Assembly (NCBI RefSeq): GCF_000495795.1
Contig: NZ_AWGD01000018.1
Span: forward strand, 21,941-85,940
DNA: 64,000 nt
Direction of reading: 5' to 3'
Source of the DNA: Asticcacaulis sp. AC460
Lineage (GTDB): Bacteria > Pseudomonadota > Alphaproteobacteria > Caulobacterales > Caulobacteraceae
A program made the position numbers and the translations under genes. The notes beneath the pieces were generated by a model. The model had not been told where the DNA came from. It worked only from the letters and a program-made list of their open reading frames with translations, and made no database searches. This document shows positions 18,444-26,366 of the stretch, one piece after another. How positions within the stretch are numbered: position 1 is the stretch's first letter; every line of letters starts with the position of its first letter.

Positions 18444-18902
18444 CTAGAGCGAGATGGCGGCGGCGAGGACGAGGGCAGCGGCCAGCTTGGCGGCTACCAG
18501 CAGCACGGCGGCGGAGGTTTCGCCTTCGTTGATGCGGTTCGGCAGCCCGGCCAGCAGGAAATCGACCAGGCGGAAGACGAACAGTTGCAGGACGATGGTG
18601 GCGCCGCCCCACAGCAGGATTTCCCGCCAGGAGGTAGCGGCGGCCAGGGAGGCGGCCAGCGGTACGGCCAGGCCGATGATGACGCCGCCATAGGCCACGG
18701 CCGCGGCGGAGTTGCCTTCGCGGATCTGGTGGATTTCCTTATAGGGTGTCAGGACGGAATAGATGAAGGCGCCGAGGAACAGCAGCAGCAGGGTCAGGCC
18801 GGCATGGGCCAGGGTGGTCGGAAACCCTTCGGCAAACGCCTGGATTTCTGGCCGCAGAATCTCGGGCGACAGGAAATCGAGATTGAACGAGTCGGTAGTC
18901 AT
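18444..18902 (-). CDS. DUF350 family membrane protein
   Basis: This 152-residue inner-membrane protein has four hydrophobic helices (about residues 28-49, 67-88, 92-112 and 126-150). DUF350 features are visible: the first helix ends in a TPYKEIHQIREGNSAAAVAYGG segment, followed by GLAVPLAASL. The family has two such repeats of two helices, and its function is unknown. It is the first gene of a two-gene leftward unit with the trypsin-like pseudo-protease 9 nt downstream. Confidence 0.85.
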   Translation of the reverse strand: MTTDSFNLDFLSPEILRPEIQAFAEGFPTTLAHAGLTLLLLFLGAFIYSVLTPYKEIHQIREGNSAAAVAYGGVIIGLAVPLAASLAAATSWREILLWGGATIVLQLFVFRLVDFLLAGLPNRINEGETSAAVLLVAAKLAAALVLAAAISL

Positions 18903-19036
18903 ACGCTCCCCTTACCTTCTGTACGCCCCGCCGGGCGCTCATTCATGGGATATTGTCCCTGCAAGATCAAGTCCAACTATAAACCGCTGTGGACAATATT
19001 TCCTTCGAATTGATGATGCCTGAAAATTACAGGGCT

Positions 19037-20272
19037 TCAGTCGATCATGCCGGCCGCGAGATGGGCGAATGGCAGGCTTTCGCCGTGGTCGCTGTCCTCG
19101 TTTGGCGCATTTTGGGCTTCGCGGCGGATCGTCGAGGCGCGTTTCTTTTCGCTCTCGGACTTGAGCTGGCCACAGGCCGCCAGGATGTCGCGGCCGCGCG
19201 GGGTGCGGATCGGCGAAGCGTAGCCGGCCTTGTTCAGAATGGCGGCGAAGGTCTCGATCGCCGTCCAGTCCGAGCACTGGTATTGCGTGCCGGGCCAGGG
19301 ATTGAACGGGATCAGATTGATCTTGGCCGGAATGCCTTTTAGCAGCTTGATCAGGGCGCGCGCCTCGGCCGGGCTGTCGTTGACGCCTTTCAGCATGACG
19401 TATTCGAAGGTGACGCGGCGGGCATTGGACAGGCCGGGATAGGCGCGGATGGCGGCCATCAGCGTCTCGATATTATACTTCTTGTTAAGCGGAACAATCT
19501 CGTCACGCAGCGTATCGTTGGTGGCGTGAAGCGAAATGGCCAGCATGGCCGCGGTGCGGTTGCCCAGGGCTTCCAGTTCCGGCACCACGCCCGAGGTCGA
19601 GACAGTGATGCGGCGGCGCGACAGGGCGATGCCTTCGTTGTCGGAGATGATGTCGATGGCGTCGGCGACATTGTCGAGATTGTACAGGGGCTCGCCCATG
19701 CCCATGAAGACGATGTTCGATAGCTGGCGGTCTTCCTTGGGCGACGGCCATTCGCCCAGATCGTCGCGGGCCACCTGGACCTGGGCGACGATTTCGGCCG
19801 CGGTCAGGTTGCGGACCAGCTTCTGCGTGCCGGTGTGGCAGAAGGTGCAGTTCAGCGTACAGCCGACCTGGCTGGAGACGCAAAGCGCGCCGGCGCGGCC
19901 GACGCTGGGAATGAAGACGCTTTCGACCTCGATACCCGGTCCCATGCGGATCAGATATTTGCGCGTGCCGTCACGTGAGATCTGACGTTCGACGATTTCC
20001 GGGCGGGCGAGGGTGAATTTGTCCTTGAACAGGGCGCGCTGGTCCTTGGCGATATCGGTCATCAGATCGAAATCGGTAAAGCCGTAATGGTGGACCCAGC
20101 GCCAGACCTGCTGCATGCGCATCTTGGCCTTGCGCTCTTCGACCACGCCGCTGTCGACCAGGGCACGCATCAGGCCATCACGGGTCAGGCCGGTGATGTT
20201 GATGAGCGCGGGCGTAGCGGGCTTTGCGGACAGGTCGAGCGTATGGGCCAAGGGATGCGGCTTTCGGAACAA
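19037..20272 (-). CDS. rlmN: RlmN dual-specificity RNA methyltransferase
   Basis: This 411-residue radical-SAM enzyme methylates C2 of A2503 in 23S rRNA and A37 in some tRNAs. The radical-SAM cluster motif CTLNCTFC follows SSQVGC (about residues 136-143), [10 protein letters not shown] (about 190-199) is the SAM-binding glycine motif, and the methyl-carrying cysteine is in [11 protein letters not shown] near residue 360. The N-terminal HhH-like accessory domain (30-110) is present. About 45 hydrophilic residues extend beyond the usual end. The enzyme should be fully functional. Confidence 0.95.
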   Translation of the reverse strand: MFRKPHPLAHTLDLSAKPATPALINITGLTRDGLMRALVDSGVVEERKAKMRMQQVWRWVHHYGFTDFDLMTDIAKDQRALFKDKFTLARPEIVERQISRDGTRKYLIRMGPGIEVESVFIPSVGRAGALCVSSQVGCTLNCTFCHTGTQKLVRNLTAAEIVAQVQVARDDLGEWPSPKEDRQLSNIVFMGMGEPLYNLDNVADAIDIISDNEGIALSRRRITVSTSGVVPELEALGNRTAAMLAISLHATNDTLRDEIVPLNKKYNIETLMAAIRAYPGLSNARRVTFEYVMLKGVNDSPAEARALIKLLKGIPAKINLIPFNPWPGTQYQCSDWTAIETFAAILNKAGYASPIRTPRGRDILAACGQLKSESEKKRASTIRREAQNAPNEDSDHGESLPFAHLAAGMID

Positions 20273-20328
20273 TCTTTCGGGGAGGTGCGAGCCTATACAG
20301 GAAACGGCCGGGAAAGTCCAATCGCGCC

Positions 20329-20847
20329 TTATGGCGCCAGATACTCCCGCACCAGCAGCCGGGCGCGGTGTAGCCGGGCCTTGACGCTTTCGCGTGTCAG
20401 GCCCAGCCGGGCGCCTATCTCATCCACCGTCAGTTCCTGGGCGTCGCGCAGCAGCAGGACGTCACGATAGTGCGGCGGCAGGGACTGGATGGCACGCGTC
20501 AGGTCCAGCCTCAGTTCGTCCTGAGGACGCCGGGTCAGGGTGGCTTCATGCTCGAGTTCGGCGACCGTGGCCGGCGGCATGGCCTGGCGTGCCAGTTTCA
20601 GGCACAGGCGCCGCACCACCTGAAACAGCCACGACGACAGGGCGCCGGCGTGGCGTACGCCGGCGATGTGCCGGGACAGGACCCACAGGGTTTCCTGGAC
20701 GGCATCCTCCACGTCGGAAGATGAGCGGCAATTGCGACGCGCATAACGCCGGACGTCGCCCTGGACCGAGACGATCAGGGCCAGAATGGCGCGATCGTCG
20801 CCCGCCCGGGCGGAGTCGATCAGTGTTGCCGTTGTGTCGTGTCCCAT
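20329..20847 (-). CDS. ECF-type RNA polymerase sigma factor
   Basis: This 172-residue extracytoplasmic-function sigma factor has region 2 at about residues 20-85 ([16 protein letters not shown] and the [23 protein letters not shown] helix) and region 4 at about 110-168, with the helix-turn-helix [25 protein letters not shown]. No anti-sigma factor is adjacent. The only partner is a small two-helix membrane protein 22 nt upstream on the same strand. The ECF subgroup and the signal sensed cannot be told from the sequence. Confidence 0.9.
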   Translation of the reverse strand: MGHDTTATLIDSARAGDDRAILALIVSVQGDVRRYARRNCRSSSDVEDAVQETLWVLSRHIAGVRHAGALSSWLFQVVRRLCLKLARQAMPPATVAELEHEATLTRRPQDELRLDLTRAIQSLPPHYRDVLLLRDAQELTVDEIGARLGLTRESVKARLHRARLLVREYLAP

Positions 20848-20869
20848 ATCTGCGTCTTATCGGTCCGAT

Positions 20870-21073
20870 TTAGCGCTTGTCCAGTCGTCGTCCGGCCAGG
20901 CCGCACATCGGACAGAAGCCGATGAAGCCGGTCAGGGCAAAACCGGCGCCGGCCGCGGCGATGACGTAGGTCAGCCAACCTGTCAGCCACAGGAAGCCGG
21001 CAACAGCAATGCCCAGCCCGATCGCGACGCGCAGGACACGTTCGATCACCGGAAGGTTTTTGGAATATAGCAT
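20870..21073 (-). CDS. DUF2892 small membrane protein
   Basis: This 67-residue protein has two membrane helices (about 16-32 and 35-52) and the DUF2892 pattern: NLPVIERVLRVAIGLGIA at the start and a C-terminal GFCPMCGLAGRR with a CxxC pair, as in the membrane domain of YgaP-like proteins. The CxxC could react with sulfur species or metals. The ATG at 21071-21073 has a near-perfect AGGAGG site. The ECF sigma gene follows by 22 nt, suggesting cotranscription. Confidence 0.85.
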   Translation of the reverse strand: MLYSKNLPVIERVLRVAIGLGIAVAGFLWLTGWLTYVIAAAGAGFALTGFIGFCPMCGLAGRRLDKR

Positions 21074-21158
21074 GATCAGCCTCCTCTGGTCCCTCACCAT
21101 GAGGGCCTGATGTCCAAGAGGAGCGGGCGGGCGAAAACGGTTCGCGCGAATGAAAATT

Positions 21159-21836
21159 TTATCGCCCGATATAGCGCTCGGGCCGGTGAAAGCCCAGCAT
21201 GACGCCACTCATGGCGGCGGCCGACAGCAGGGACAGGCCGACCTGTTGCCAGTTCAGCACCAGGATCGAAGCCGACAGGATAAGGGCGTCGCACAGCATC
21301 TGGGTCTTGCCGGCATTTATGCCTTTGGTCTTTTGCAGGTACAGGGCCAGCACGCCGGTGCCGCCGGCGCCGGCGCTGTGCCGCGCCAGGGCCAGGATGC
21401 CCATGCCGATGATGGTGCCGCCGAACAGGGCGGCAAAAAGCGGATTGACGTTGGACAGGGTGAACATCAGCGGCGCCAGGCTCGCCAGGCCCATGATGGC
21501 CAGGTTGACGATGACGGTCTTGATCATGAAGCGCTTGCCCATGGCCGGCCAGGCGAACAGGAAGAAGGGGATGTTGATCAGCATGAACAGCACGCCTACC
21601 GGCAGGGGCACGACATAGGAGACCAGCAGGGCGATACCGGCGACGCCGCCGGTCACCAGGCCGGCCGATTTCAGGAAGATGATGCCCAGGACGACGAACG
21701 AACAGCCGATGGCGAAGGCGTAGATGTCTTCGATGACGGTGTGTTTGACGGCCGGATAGAGCGCGTCGGCGCCATCCTTGTCGATTTTGCCTTTATCCGG
21801 GGCCGGTTTGACCGGGTTTGTCGCTGAAGCTGTCAT
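21159..21836 (-). CDS. YitT family membrane protein
   Basis: This 225-residue inner-membrane protein has five to six helices and the YitT/DUF161 layout: EDIYAFAIGCSFVVLGIIFLKSAGLVTGG near the N-terminus and a glycine-rich FGGTIIGMGILALARHSAGAGGTG repeat at about 140-162. The usual C-terminal DUF2179 domain is absent, so this is the short form. The transported substrate, if any, is unknown. I chose the ATG at 21836 because the upstream 76 residues of the long reading frame look like non-coding translation. Confidence 0.82.
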   Translation of the reverse strand: MTASATNPVKPAPDKGKIDKDGADALYPAVKHTVIEDIYAFAIGCSFVVLGIIFLKSAGLVTGGVAGIALLVSYVVPLPVGVLFMLINIPFFLFAWPAMGKRFMIKTVIVNLAIMGLASLAPLMFTLSNVNPLFAALFGGTIIGMGILALARHSAGAGGTGVLALYLQKTKGINAGKTQMLCDALILSASILVLNWQQVGLSLLSAAAMSGVMLGFHRPERYIGR

Positions 21837-21925
21837 GTCGAACTCGTCGAAGGCGACGTGTCCAGCCCTGTCGTGCGCAGATGCTTGCGCTTGAAACCAT
21901 CCATGCCACAAAGGCGCGCGATCGT

Positions 21926-22339
21926 CTATTCGTCTTTGAGGGTTTTCAGGTAGGCGATGAGGTTGTGGCGCACCTTCGGGTCGTTGAACATCATCGGCAT
22001 GTCGGTGCCGGTATAGACATGTTGCGGGCCCGACAGGAACTTGTCGAGGCGCTTTTCGCTCCACCTGTGGCCCTTGCGATTGGCCTTTTGCAAGGCCGGC
22101 GAATAGTCGAACCCTTCGACGGAACCGACCTTGCGGCCGACCACGCCAAAGAGGGGCGGGCCCGTGTCCAGAAGCATATGCGCACTGTCGTCATGGCAAA
22201 GGCCGCAGGCTTTGAAATACAGGGCAGCGCCGGCCTGAATATCGGCCGAGACCTCAACGGCAGGCGTCGTGCCGGGCGCCTTGGCGGACGCGGGTGAAGC
22301 GGCCACAAGCGCAACCGCGAGAAACAGAAAGGCCTTCAT
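21926..22339 (-). CDS. Periplasmic c-type cytochrome
   Basis: This 137-residue protein has a Sec signal peptide (MKAFLFLAVALVAASPASA) and a single class I cytochrome c domain. The heme-binding motif CGLCH is near mature residue 30, and the distal methionine is in the TDMPMMF segment near residue 115. GPPLFGVVGRKVGS is typical of this domain. It would carry electrons in the periplasm; no oxidase or dehydrogenase is adjacent. The ATG at 22339 has a GGAG site 6 nt upstream. Confidence 0.9.
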   Translation of the reverse strand: MKAFLFLAVALVAASPASAKAPGTTPAVEVSADIQAGAALYFKACGLCHDDSAHMLLDTGPPLFGVVGRKVGSVEGFDYSPALQKANRKGHRWSEKRLDKFLSGPQHVYTGTDMPMMFNDPKVRHNLIAYLKTLKDE

Positions 22340-22406
22340 TTGACGCTCCATCAGGATCGAGCGACGATGGCGGTGATTGGACGGCGGGGCCTTGATCCAG
22401 ATCAAT

Positions 22407-23141
22407 TCAGCCGGAACAGACCGGACACTGGGGATCCGCCGCCAGGCCGACCACCCGGTTTTGCATCGTCAGGCCGTCGAAAATCATCAGCCGCCCGGCC
22501 AGGCTCTCCCCGGCGCCGGTGATCAGCTTGACCGTCTCCAGCGCCGCCAGGGTCCCCATCACGCCGGCCAGGGCGCCGACCACACCGACCCGCTCGCAGG
22601 TTTCGGCATCGGGCGGCAGGTCGGGCACCAGGCACTGGTAACAGGGCCGACCTTTAAACACGCCCAATTGTCCGCTCCATCGGCCGATGGCGGCCGACAC
22701 CAGCGGCTTGCCCAGGGCATGGCAGACCCGGTTGACCAGCAGCCGGGTCGGGAAGTTGTCGCAACCGTCCAGCACGATATCGTAGTGGGAAAGGACGTCA
22801 GCAGCGTTGTCTTCGGTCAGGCGCAGGGGATGCACCCAGCAGTCGCAGTGCGGATTGACATCCTTCAGCCGCGCCCGGGCGGTCTGCGCCTTCGATGCGC
22901 CGATCTCACCGGTGCCATACAAAATCTGGCGCTGGAGATTGCTGAGACTGACCGCGTCATCGTCGATCAGGCCCAGGGTGCCAACCCCGGCCGCGGCCAG
23001 GTACAGGGCGGCGGGCGAGCCGATCCCGCCCATTCCGATCAGCGCCACCTTGGCGGCCTTGAGCTTCAGCTGGCCCTGGCCGCCGATTTCCTTCAGCACC
23101 AGGTGGCGGGCATAGCGGTCGATTTCGTCGTCGGATAACAT
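22407..23141 (-). CDS. moeB: MoeB/ThiF-type adenylyltransferase
   Basis: This 244-residue E1-like enzyme adenylates the C-terminal glycine of a ubiquitin-like sulfur carrier such as MoaD or ThiS. Motifs: YARHLVLKEIGGQGQLKL at the start, the ATP loop GMGGIGSPAALYLAAAGVG (about 35-53), DDAVSLSNLQRQILY with the adenylate-binding Asn and Arg, and IVLDGCDNFPTRLLVN. The zinc pair CYQC and a C-terminal CPVC are both visible. No rhodanese domain is fused. The ATG at 23141 is preferred because of a GAGGG just upstream. It is divergent from hslV, with 79 bp between. Confidence 0.9.
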   Translation of the reverse strand: MLSDDEIDRYARHLVLKEIGGQGQLKLKAAKVALIGMGGIGSPAALYLAAAGVGTLGLIDDDAVSLSNLQRQILYGTGEIGASKAQTARARLKDVNPHCDCWVHPLRLTEDNAADVLSHYDIVLDGCDNFPTRLLVNRVCHALGKPLVSAAIGRWSGQLGVFKGRPCYQCLVPDLPPDAETCERVGVVGALAGVMGTLAALETVKLITGAGESLAGRLMIFDGLTMQNRVVGLAADPQCPVCSG

Positions 23142-23183
23142 GGCCCTCATATAGCCCTGCCTGTGATCCAATGCCAGACAGGC

Positions 23184-23212
23184 CTTGAAAGCCGCGCGTA
23201 AAACCGCCAAGT
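23184..23212 (+). promoter_or_regulatory. Possible heat-shock (sigma-32) promoter of hslV
   Basis: CTTGAAA at 23184-23190 resembles a sigma-32 -35 box; 14 nt later CGCCAAGT (23205-23212) is a partial match to the -10 box. If real, transcription would start only a few bases before the hslV ATG, giving a nearly leaderless message, and no ribosome site is visible upstream of that ATG. The match is weak. Confidence 0.3.
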
Positions 23213-23220
23213 AAACGGCC

Positions 23221-23769
23221 ATGCAAGACTCGAATTTTCCCAACTGGCACGGCACCACCATCGTCGCCGTGCGCCAAAACGGCAAGACCGTCATCGCCGG
23301 CGACGGCCAGGTGTCCATGGGCGCAACCATCGTCAAGGGTGGCGCCCGCAAGGTCCGCACGCTTGCTGGCGGTAAGGTGATCACCGGTTTCGCCGGCGCG
23401 ACGGCCGATGCCTTCACGCTGCTGGAGCGCCTCGAAGCCAAGCTGGAGCTGTTTCCGGACCAACTGGCGCGCGCCTGTGTCGACCTGGCAAAGGACTGGC
23501 GCACCGACCGTTACCTGCGCCGGCTGGAGGCCATGCTGCTGGTCGCCGACCGCAACCATATCCTGACCCTGACCGGGGTGGGCGATGTACTGGAGCCGGA
23601 AGACGGTGTCGCCGCCATCGGATCGGGCGGGGTCTATGCCCTGTCGGCGGCACGCGCCCTGATCGAATACGAACAGGATGCCGAGGTCATTGCCCGCAAG
23701 GCGATGAAGATCGCCGCCAGTATCTGCGTCTATACAAACGACCACCTGACGATCGAGACCCTGTCGTGA
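23221..23769 (+). CDS. hslV: HslV, ATP-dependent protease peptidase subunit
   Basis: This 182-residue proteasome-like peptidase forms the core of HslVU and degrades unfolded and regulatory proteins. A short pro-sequence (about 11 residues, ending WHG) precedes TTIVAVR; cleavage exposes the catalytic N-terminal threonine. The GDGQVSMG segment, [21 protein letters not shown] and [14 protein letters not shown] are conserved. Its stop overlaps the GTG start of a small membrane-protein gene, and hslU lies two genes downstream. The length and all key residues indicate a working enzyme. Confidence 0.95.
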   Translation: MQDSNFPNWHGTTIVAVRQNGKTVIAGDGQVSMGATIVKGGARKVRTLAGGKVITGFAGATADAFTLLERLEAKLELFPDQLARACVDLAKDWRTDRYLRRLEAMLLVADRNHILTLTGVGDVLEPEDGVAAIGSGGVYALSAARALIEYEQDAEVIARKAMKIAASICVYTNDHLTIETLS

Positions 23770-24140
23770 GCCAGCGCGTGACCATTGAACAGGCCATCGC
23801 CAAGGCGAAGATGACGGTGCATATGCCGGCGACCTGCATCATGTTCGCCGCCTGGGGCCAGGCCCTGATCCTGGTGCCGATGGGGCAGTTGCCGCAGCTG
23901 TTTCTGTTGATGTCGATGGCCATCGCCGTCTCCGGCTGGCCTCTGGCCTGGGTATATCGAGCCTGGATGACGCCGCGGTGGAAACTGTGGGCCTATGCGG
24001 GCGCCGGCAATGTCCGGGAGATGAAAGCCGCCGCCGTTGCCGCCAAGGTCATTGGTCCCGACGACGGTTTTGCCGAAAAGTCGGAAATCTGTTCGAAAGA
24101 GATGCGCGCCCAGATCCTGAAGCTGGAAGGGCGGGCTTGA
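23766..24140 (+). CDS. Two-helix membrane protein between hslV and hslU
   Basis: This 124-residue protein has two hydrophobic helices (about residues 17-37 and 41-63) and a soluble, helix-prone C-terminal part (70-124). The start is a GTG overlapping the hslV stop (GTGA), so it is translationally coupled to hslV. An acetyltransferase gene follows after 4 nt and then hslU. I do not recognise a named family; its place in the operon suggests a role connected to proteolysis or to the membrane during heat stress, but this is inference. Confidence 0.75.
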   Translation: MSQRVTIEQAIAKAKMTVHMPATCIMFAAWGQALILVPMGQLPQLFLLMSMAIAVSGWPLAWVYRAWMTPRWKLWAYAGAGNVREMKAAAVAAKVIGPDDGFAEKSEICSKEMRAQILKLEGRA

Positions 24141-24144
24141 AATT

Positions 24145-24735
24145 GTGCTAACGCTTCGCGCCTTGAGCACGGTTCGCTACAGCTTCCGCCGCCTGACGCC
24201 GGACGATCTCGACTTGGTCAACGGCTGGATTTTGGCGCCCCATGTGGCGCAGTGGTGGGTGGATGCCGACGGGCCGGCAGAGCCGATCGGGCTTGAGGAC
24301 TTCGACGAGCCGGATTTCCGCATGTGGCTGGTTATGCACGACGGTGTCCCGTTCGCCTATATGCAGGACTATGACCCGCACCTTTATCCCGGCCATCACT
24401 TCGCGGACCGCCCGGCGCCGGCCCGTGGCATCGACCAGTTTATCGGCGTTGCCGATATGGTCGGGAAGGGGCACGGTTCGGCCTTTATCCGGCAACGGGC
24501 GGCCGAGCTGTTCGACGAAGGCGCGGTTGTCGTCGTTACCGATCCGCATCCCTCGAACGGACGGGCGATCCGGGCCTATGAAAAGGCCGGTTTCATCCCA
24601 TATGGAGAGGGCAACCACCCGCAATGGTGGCCGCAGCCTGCTGATGGCCTGCACCTGTTAATCCCGCCGCAACTTTTCATCCGAAGACCCAAACGCGTTT
24701 CGCGCATAACGCCCACAGACCGACTGACATCATGA
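24145..24735 (+). CDS. GNAT acetyltransferase in the hslVU operon
   Basis: This 196-residue protein is a GNAT-fold N-acetyltransferase of the AAC(6')/IucB-like group. It has the N-terminal [18 protein letters not shown] strand-helix, the acetyl-CoA loop in [16 protein letters not shown] (about 108-123), and [20 protein letters not shown] (about 131-150). The resemblance to aminoglycoside acetyltransferases does not show resistance; relatives act on many amines. The best start is a GTG at 24145. Its stop overlaps the hslU ATG (ATGA). A GNAT gene between hslV and hslU is, as I recall, recurrent in alphaproteobacteria. Confidence 0.83.
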   Translation: MLTLRALSTVRYSFRRLTPDDLDLVNGWILAPHVAQWWVDADGPAEPIGLEDFDEPDFRMWLVMHDGVPFAYMQDYDPHLYPGHHFADRPAPARGIDQFIGVADMVGKGHGSAFIRQRAAELFDEGAVVVVTDPHPSNGRAIRAYEKAGFIPYGEGNHPQWWPQPADGLHLLIPPQLFIRRPKRVSRITPTDRLTS

Positions 24736-26030
24736 CCACTTTTTCTCCCCGTGAAATCGTCTCCGAACTGGACCGCCATATCATCGGCCATACCGACGCC
24801 AAGAAGGCCGTCGCCGTCGCCCTGCGTAACCGCTGGCGCCGCAAGGCCACCGATGACTCGATCCGCGACGAGATCACGCCCAAGAACATCCTGATGATCG
24901 GGCCCACCGGCGTCGGCAAGACTGAGATAGCCCGCCGCCTGGCCAAGCTGGCCCAGGCCCCCTTCATCAAGGTCGAAGCGACCAAGTTCACCGAGGTCGG
25001 CTATGTCGGCCGCGACGTCGACCAGATCGTCCGCGACTTGGTCGAGGCCGCCATGCTGATGATCAAGGACAAGAACCGCGCCGGTGTTCGTGCCAAGGCC
25101 GAGGCGGCCGCCGAAGAGCGTCTGATCGACGCCCTGGTCGGCAATACAGCCGGCCAGGCGACGCGCGACAGCTTCCGCAAGAAATTGCGTAACAACGAAC
25201 TGGACGACAAGGAGGTCGAGTTGCAACTGACCGAGACCGGCTCTCCGATCGGCATGATCGAGATTCCGGGCCAGGCCGGCAACAACTTCAACCTCGGCGA
25301 CATGCTGTCCAAGGCCATGGGTGGGCGCAAGAAAACCGTCAAGACCTCGGTCAAATCGGCCTGGCCGACCCTGATTTCGGAAGAGTCCGACAAGCTGCTT
25401 GACCAGGAGGCGGTGGCGGGTGAGGCCCTGCGCCTGGCCGAGAACGAAGGCATCGTGTTTCTGGACGAGATCGACAAGGTGGCGTCGCGATCGGAACGCG
25501 GCGGCGCCGATGTTTCGCGCGAAGGCGTCCAGCGCGACCTGCTGCCGCTGATCGAGGGCACGACGGTGTCGACCAAGTACGGCCCGGTCAAGACCGACCA
25601 TATCCTGTTCATCGCCTCGGGCGCCTTCCACGTCGCCAAGCCATCGGACCTGTTGCCGGAACTGCAGGGCCGCCTGCCGATCCGCGTCGAGCTGAAGGCC
25701 CTGACCCAGGACGATTTCCGCCGCATCCTGAGCGAGCCGGAAGCCAACCTGATCAAGCAGAACCAGGCCTTGATGAAGACCGAGGGCGTGACCTTGGAGT
25801 TCGATGATGGCGCGATTGCCGAGATGGCGGCGGCGGCGGCTTCGGTCAATGCCAAGGTCGAGAATATCGGCGCGCGCCGGCTGCACACCGTCATCGAAAA
25901 GGTGATGGAGGAGTTGTCCTATACCGCGTCGGACATGGCAGGGCAGTCGGTGCTGATCGATGCCGACTATGTCAAGCGCCGCCTGGGCGACATCGCGACG
26001 GACGCCGATCTGAGCCGGTATATCCTGTAA
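24732..26030 (+). CDS. hslU: HslU, AAA+ unfoldase of the HslVU protease
   Basis: This 432-residue Clp/Hsp100 ATPase unfolds substrates and threads them into HslV. Walker A is GPTGVGKTE (about 57-65), the pore loop is GYVGRDV (about 90-96), Walker B is VFLDEIDK (about 243-250), and the I-domain lies between about 110 and 230. The C-terminal tail DLSRYIL is the anchor that inserts into HslV pockets. All functional elements are present. Its stop codon abuts the stop of the convergent DUF3144 gene with no gap. Confidence 0.96.
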   Translation: MTTFSPREIVSELDRHIIGHTDAKKAVAVALRNRWRRKATDDSIRDEITPKNILMIGPTGVGKTEIARRLAKLAQAPFIKVEATKFTEVGYVGRDVDQIVRDLVEAAMLMIKDKNRAGVRAKAEAAAEERLIDALVGNTAGQATRDSFRKKLRNNELDDKEVELQLTETGSPIGMIEIPGQAGNNFNLGDMLSKAMGGRKKTVKTSVKSAWPTLISEESDKLLDQEAVAGEALRLAENEGIVFLDEIDKVASRSERGGADVSREGVQRDLLPLIEGTTVSTKYGPVKTDHILFIASGAFHVAKPSDLLPELQGRLPIRVELKALTQDDFRRILSEPEANLIKQNQALMKTEGVTLEFDDGAIAEMAAAAASVNAKVENIGARRLHTVIEKVMEELSYTASDMAGQSVLIDADYVKRRLGDIATDADLSRYIL

Positions 26031-26330
26031 TCAGGCCTTGGTCTCGTCCTTCGGAAAGTTCTTGTCGTAGGTGCGGACATAGTCGTCGAAATGGGCCTCG
26101 AACATCTTGCGGCACTGGTCGACGAAATAGTCCGCGGCTTCGGCCTTCTTGGCGGCGAACTCGGCCTCCGACGGGGCCATCTTTGCCCATACCCAGGCAT
26201 GGTAGCGCGCCGCCGCTTCGTTCAGCGACACGCTGATATTGATCGGCGGCGTCGTGGCCAGGTAGCCATTGGCCGTGTTGATAAAGCTCGTGAAACGGGC
26301 CTCGAAACCGGGATCGATATGCTGGGTCAT
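26031..26330 (-). CDS. DUF3144 family protein
   Basis: This 99-residue cytosolic helical protein matches DUF3144: FINTANGYLATTPPINISVSLNEAAARYHAWVW, then AEAADYFVDQCRKMFEAHFDDYVRTYDKNF. The family has no known function. It is convergent with hslU, the stop codons being directly adjacent, and has its own start 36 nt upstream of the end of the RTX gene. Confidence 0.8.
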   Translation of the reverse strand: MTQHIDPGFEARFTSFINTANGYLATTPPINISVSLNEAAARYHAWVWAKMAPSEAEFAAKKAEAADYFVDQCRKMFEAHFDDYVRTYDKNFPKDETKA

Positions 26331-26366
26331 GCAGACGCTTTCGTTTAAACCTGCGCACCCATAGCA

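Noticed and set aside
24145..24735. Aminoglycoside 6'-N-acetyltransferase resistance gene
   Set aside because: The resemblance is at the GNAT fold level; location inside the hslVU operon argues for a housekeeping role.
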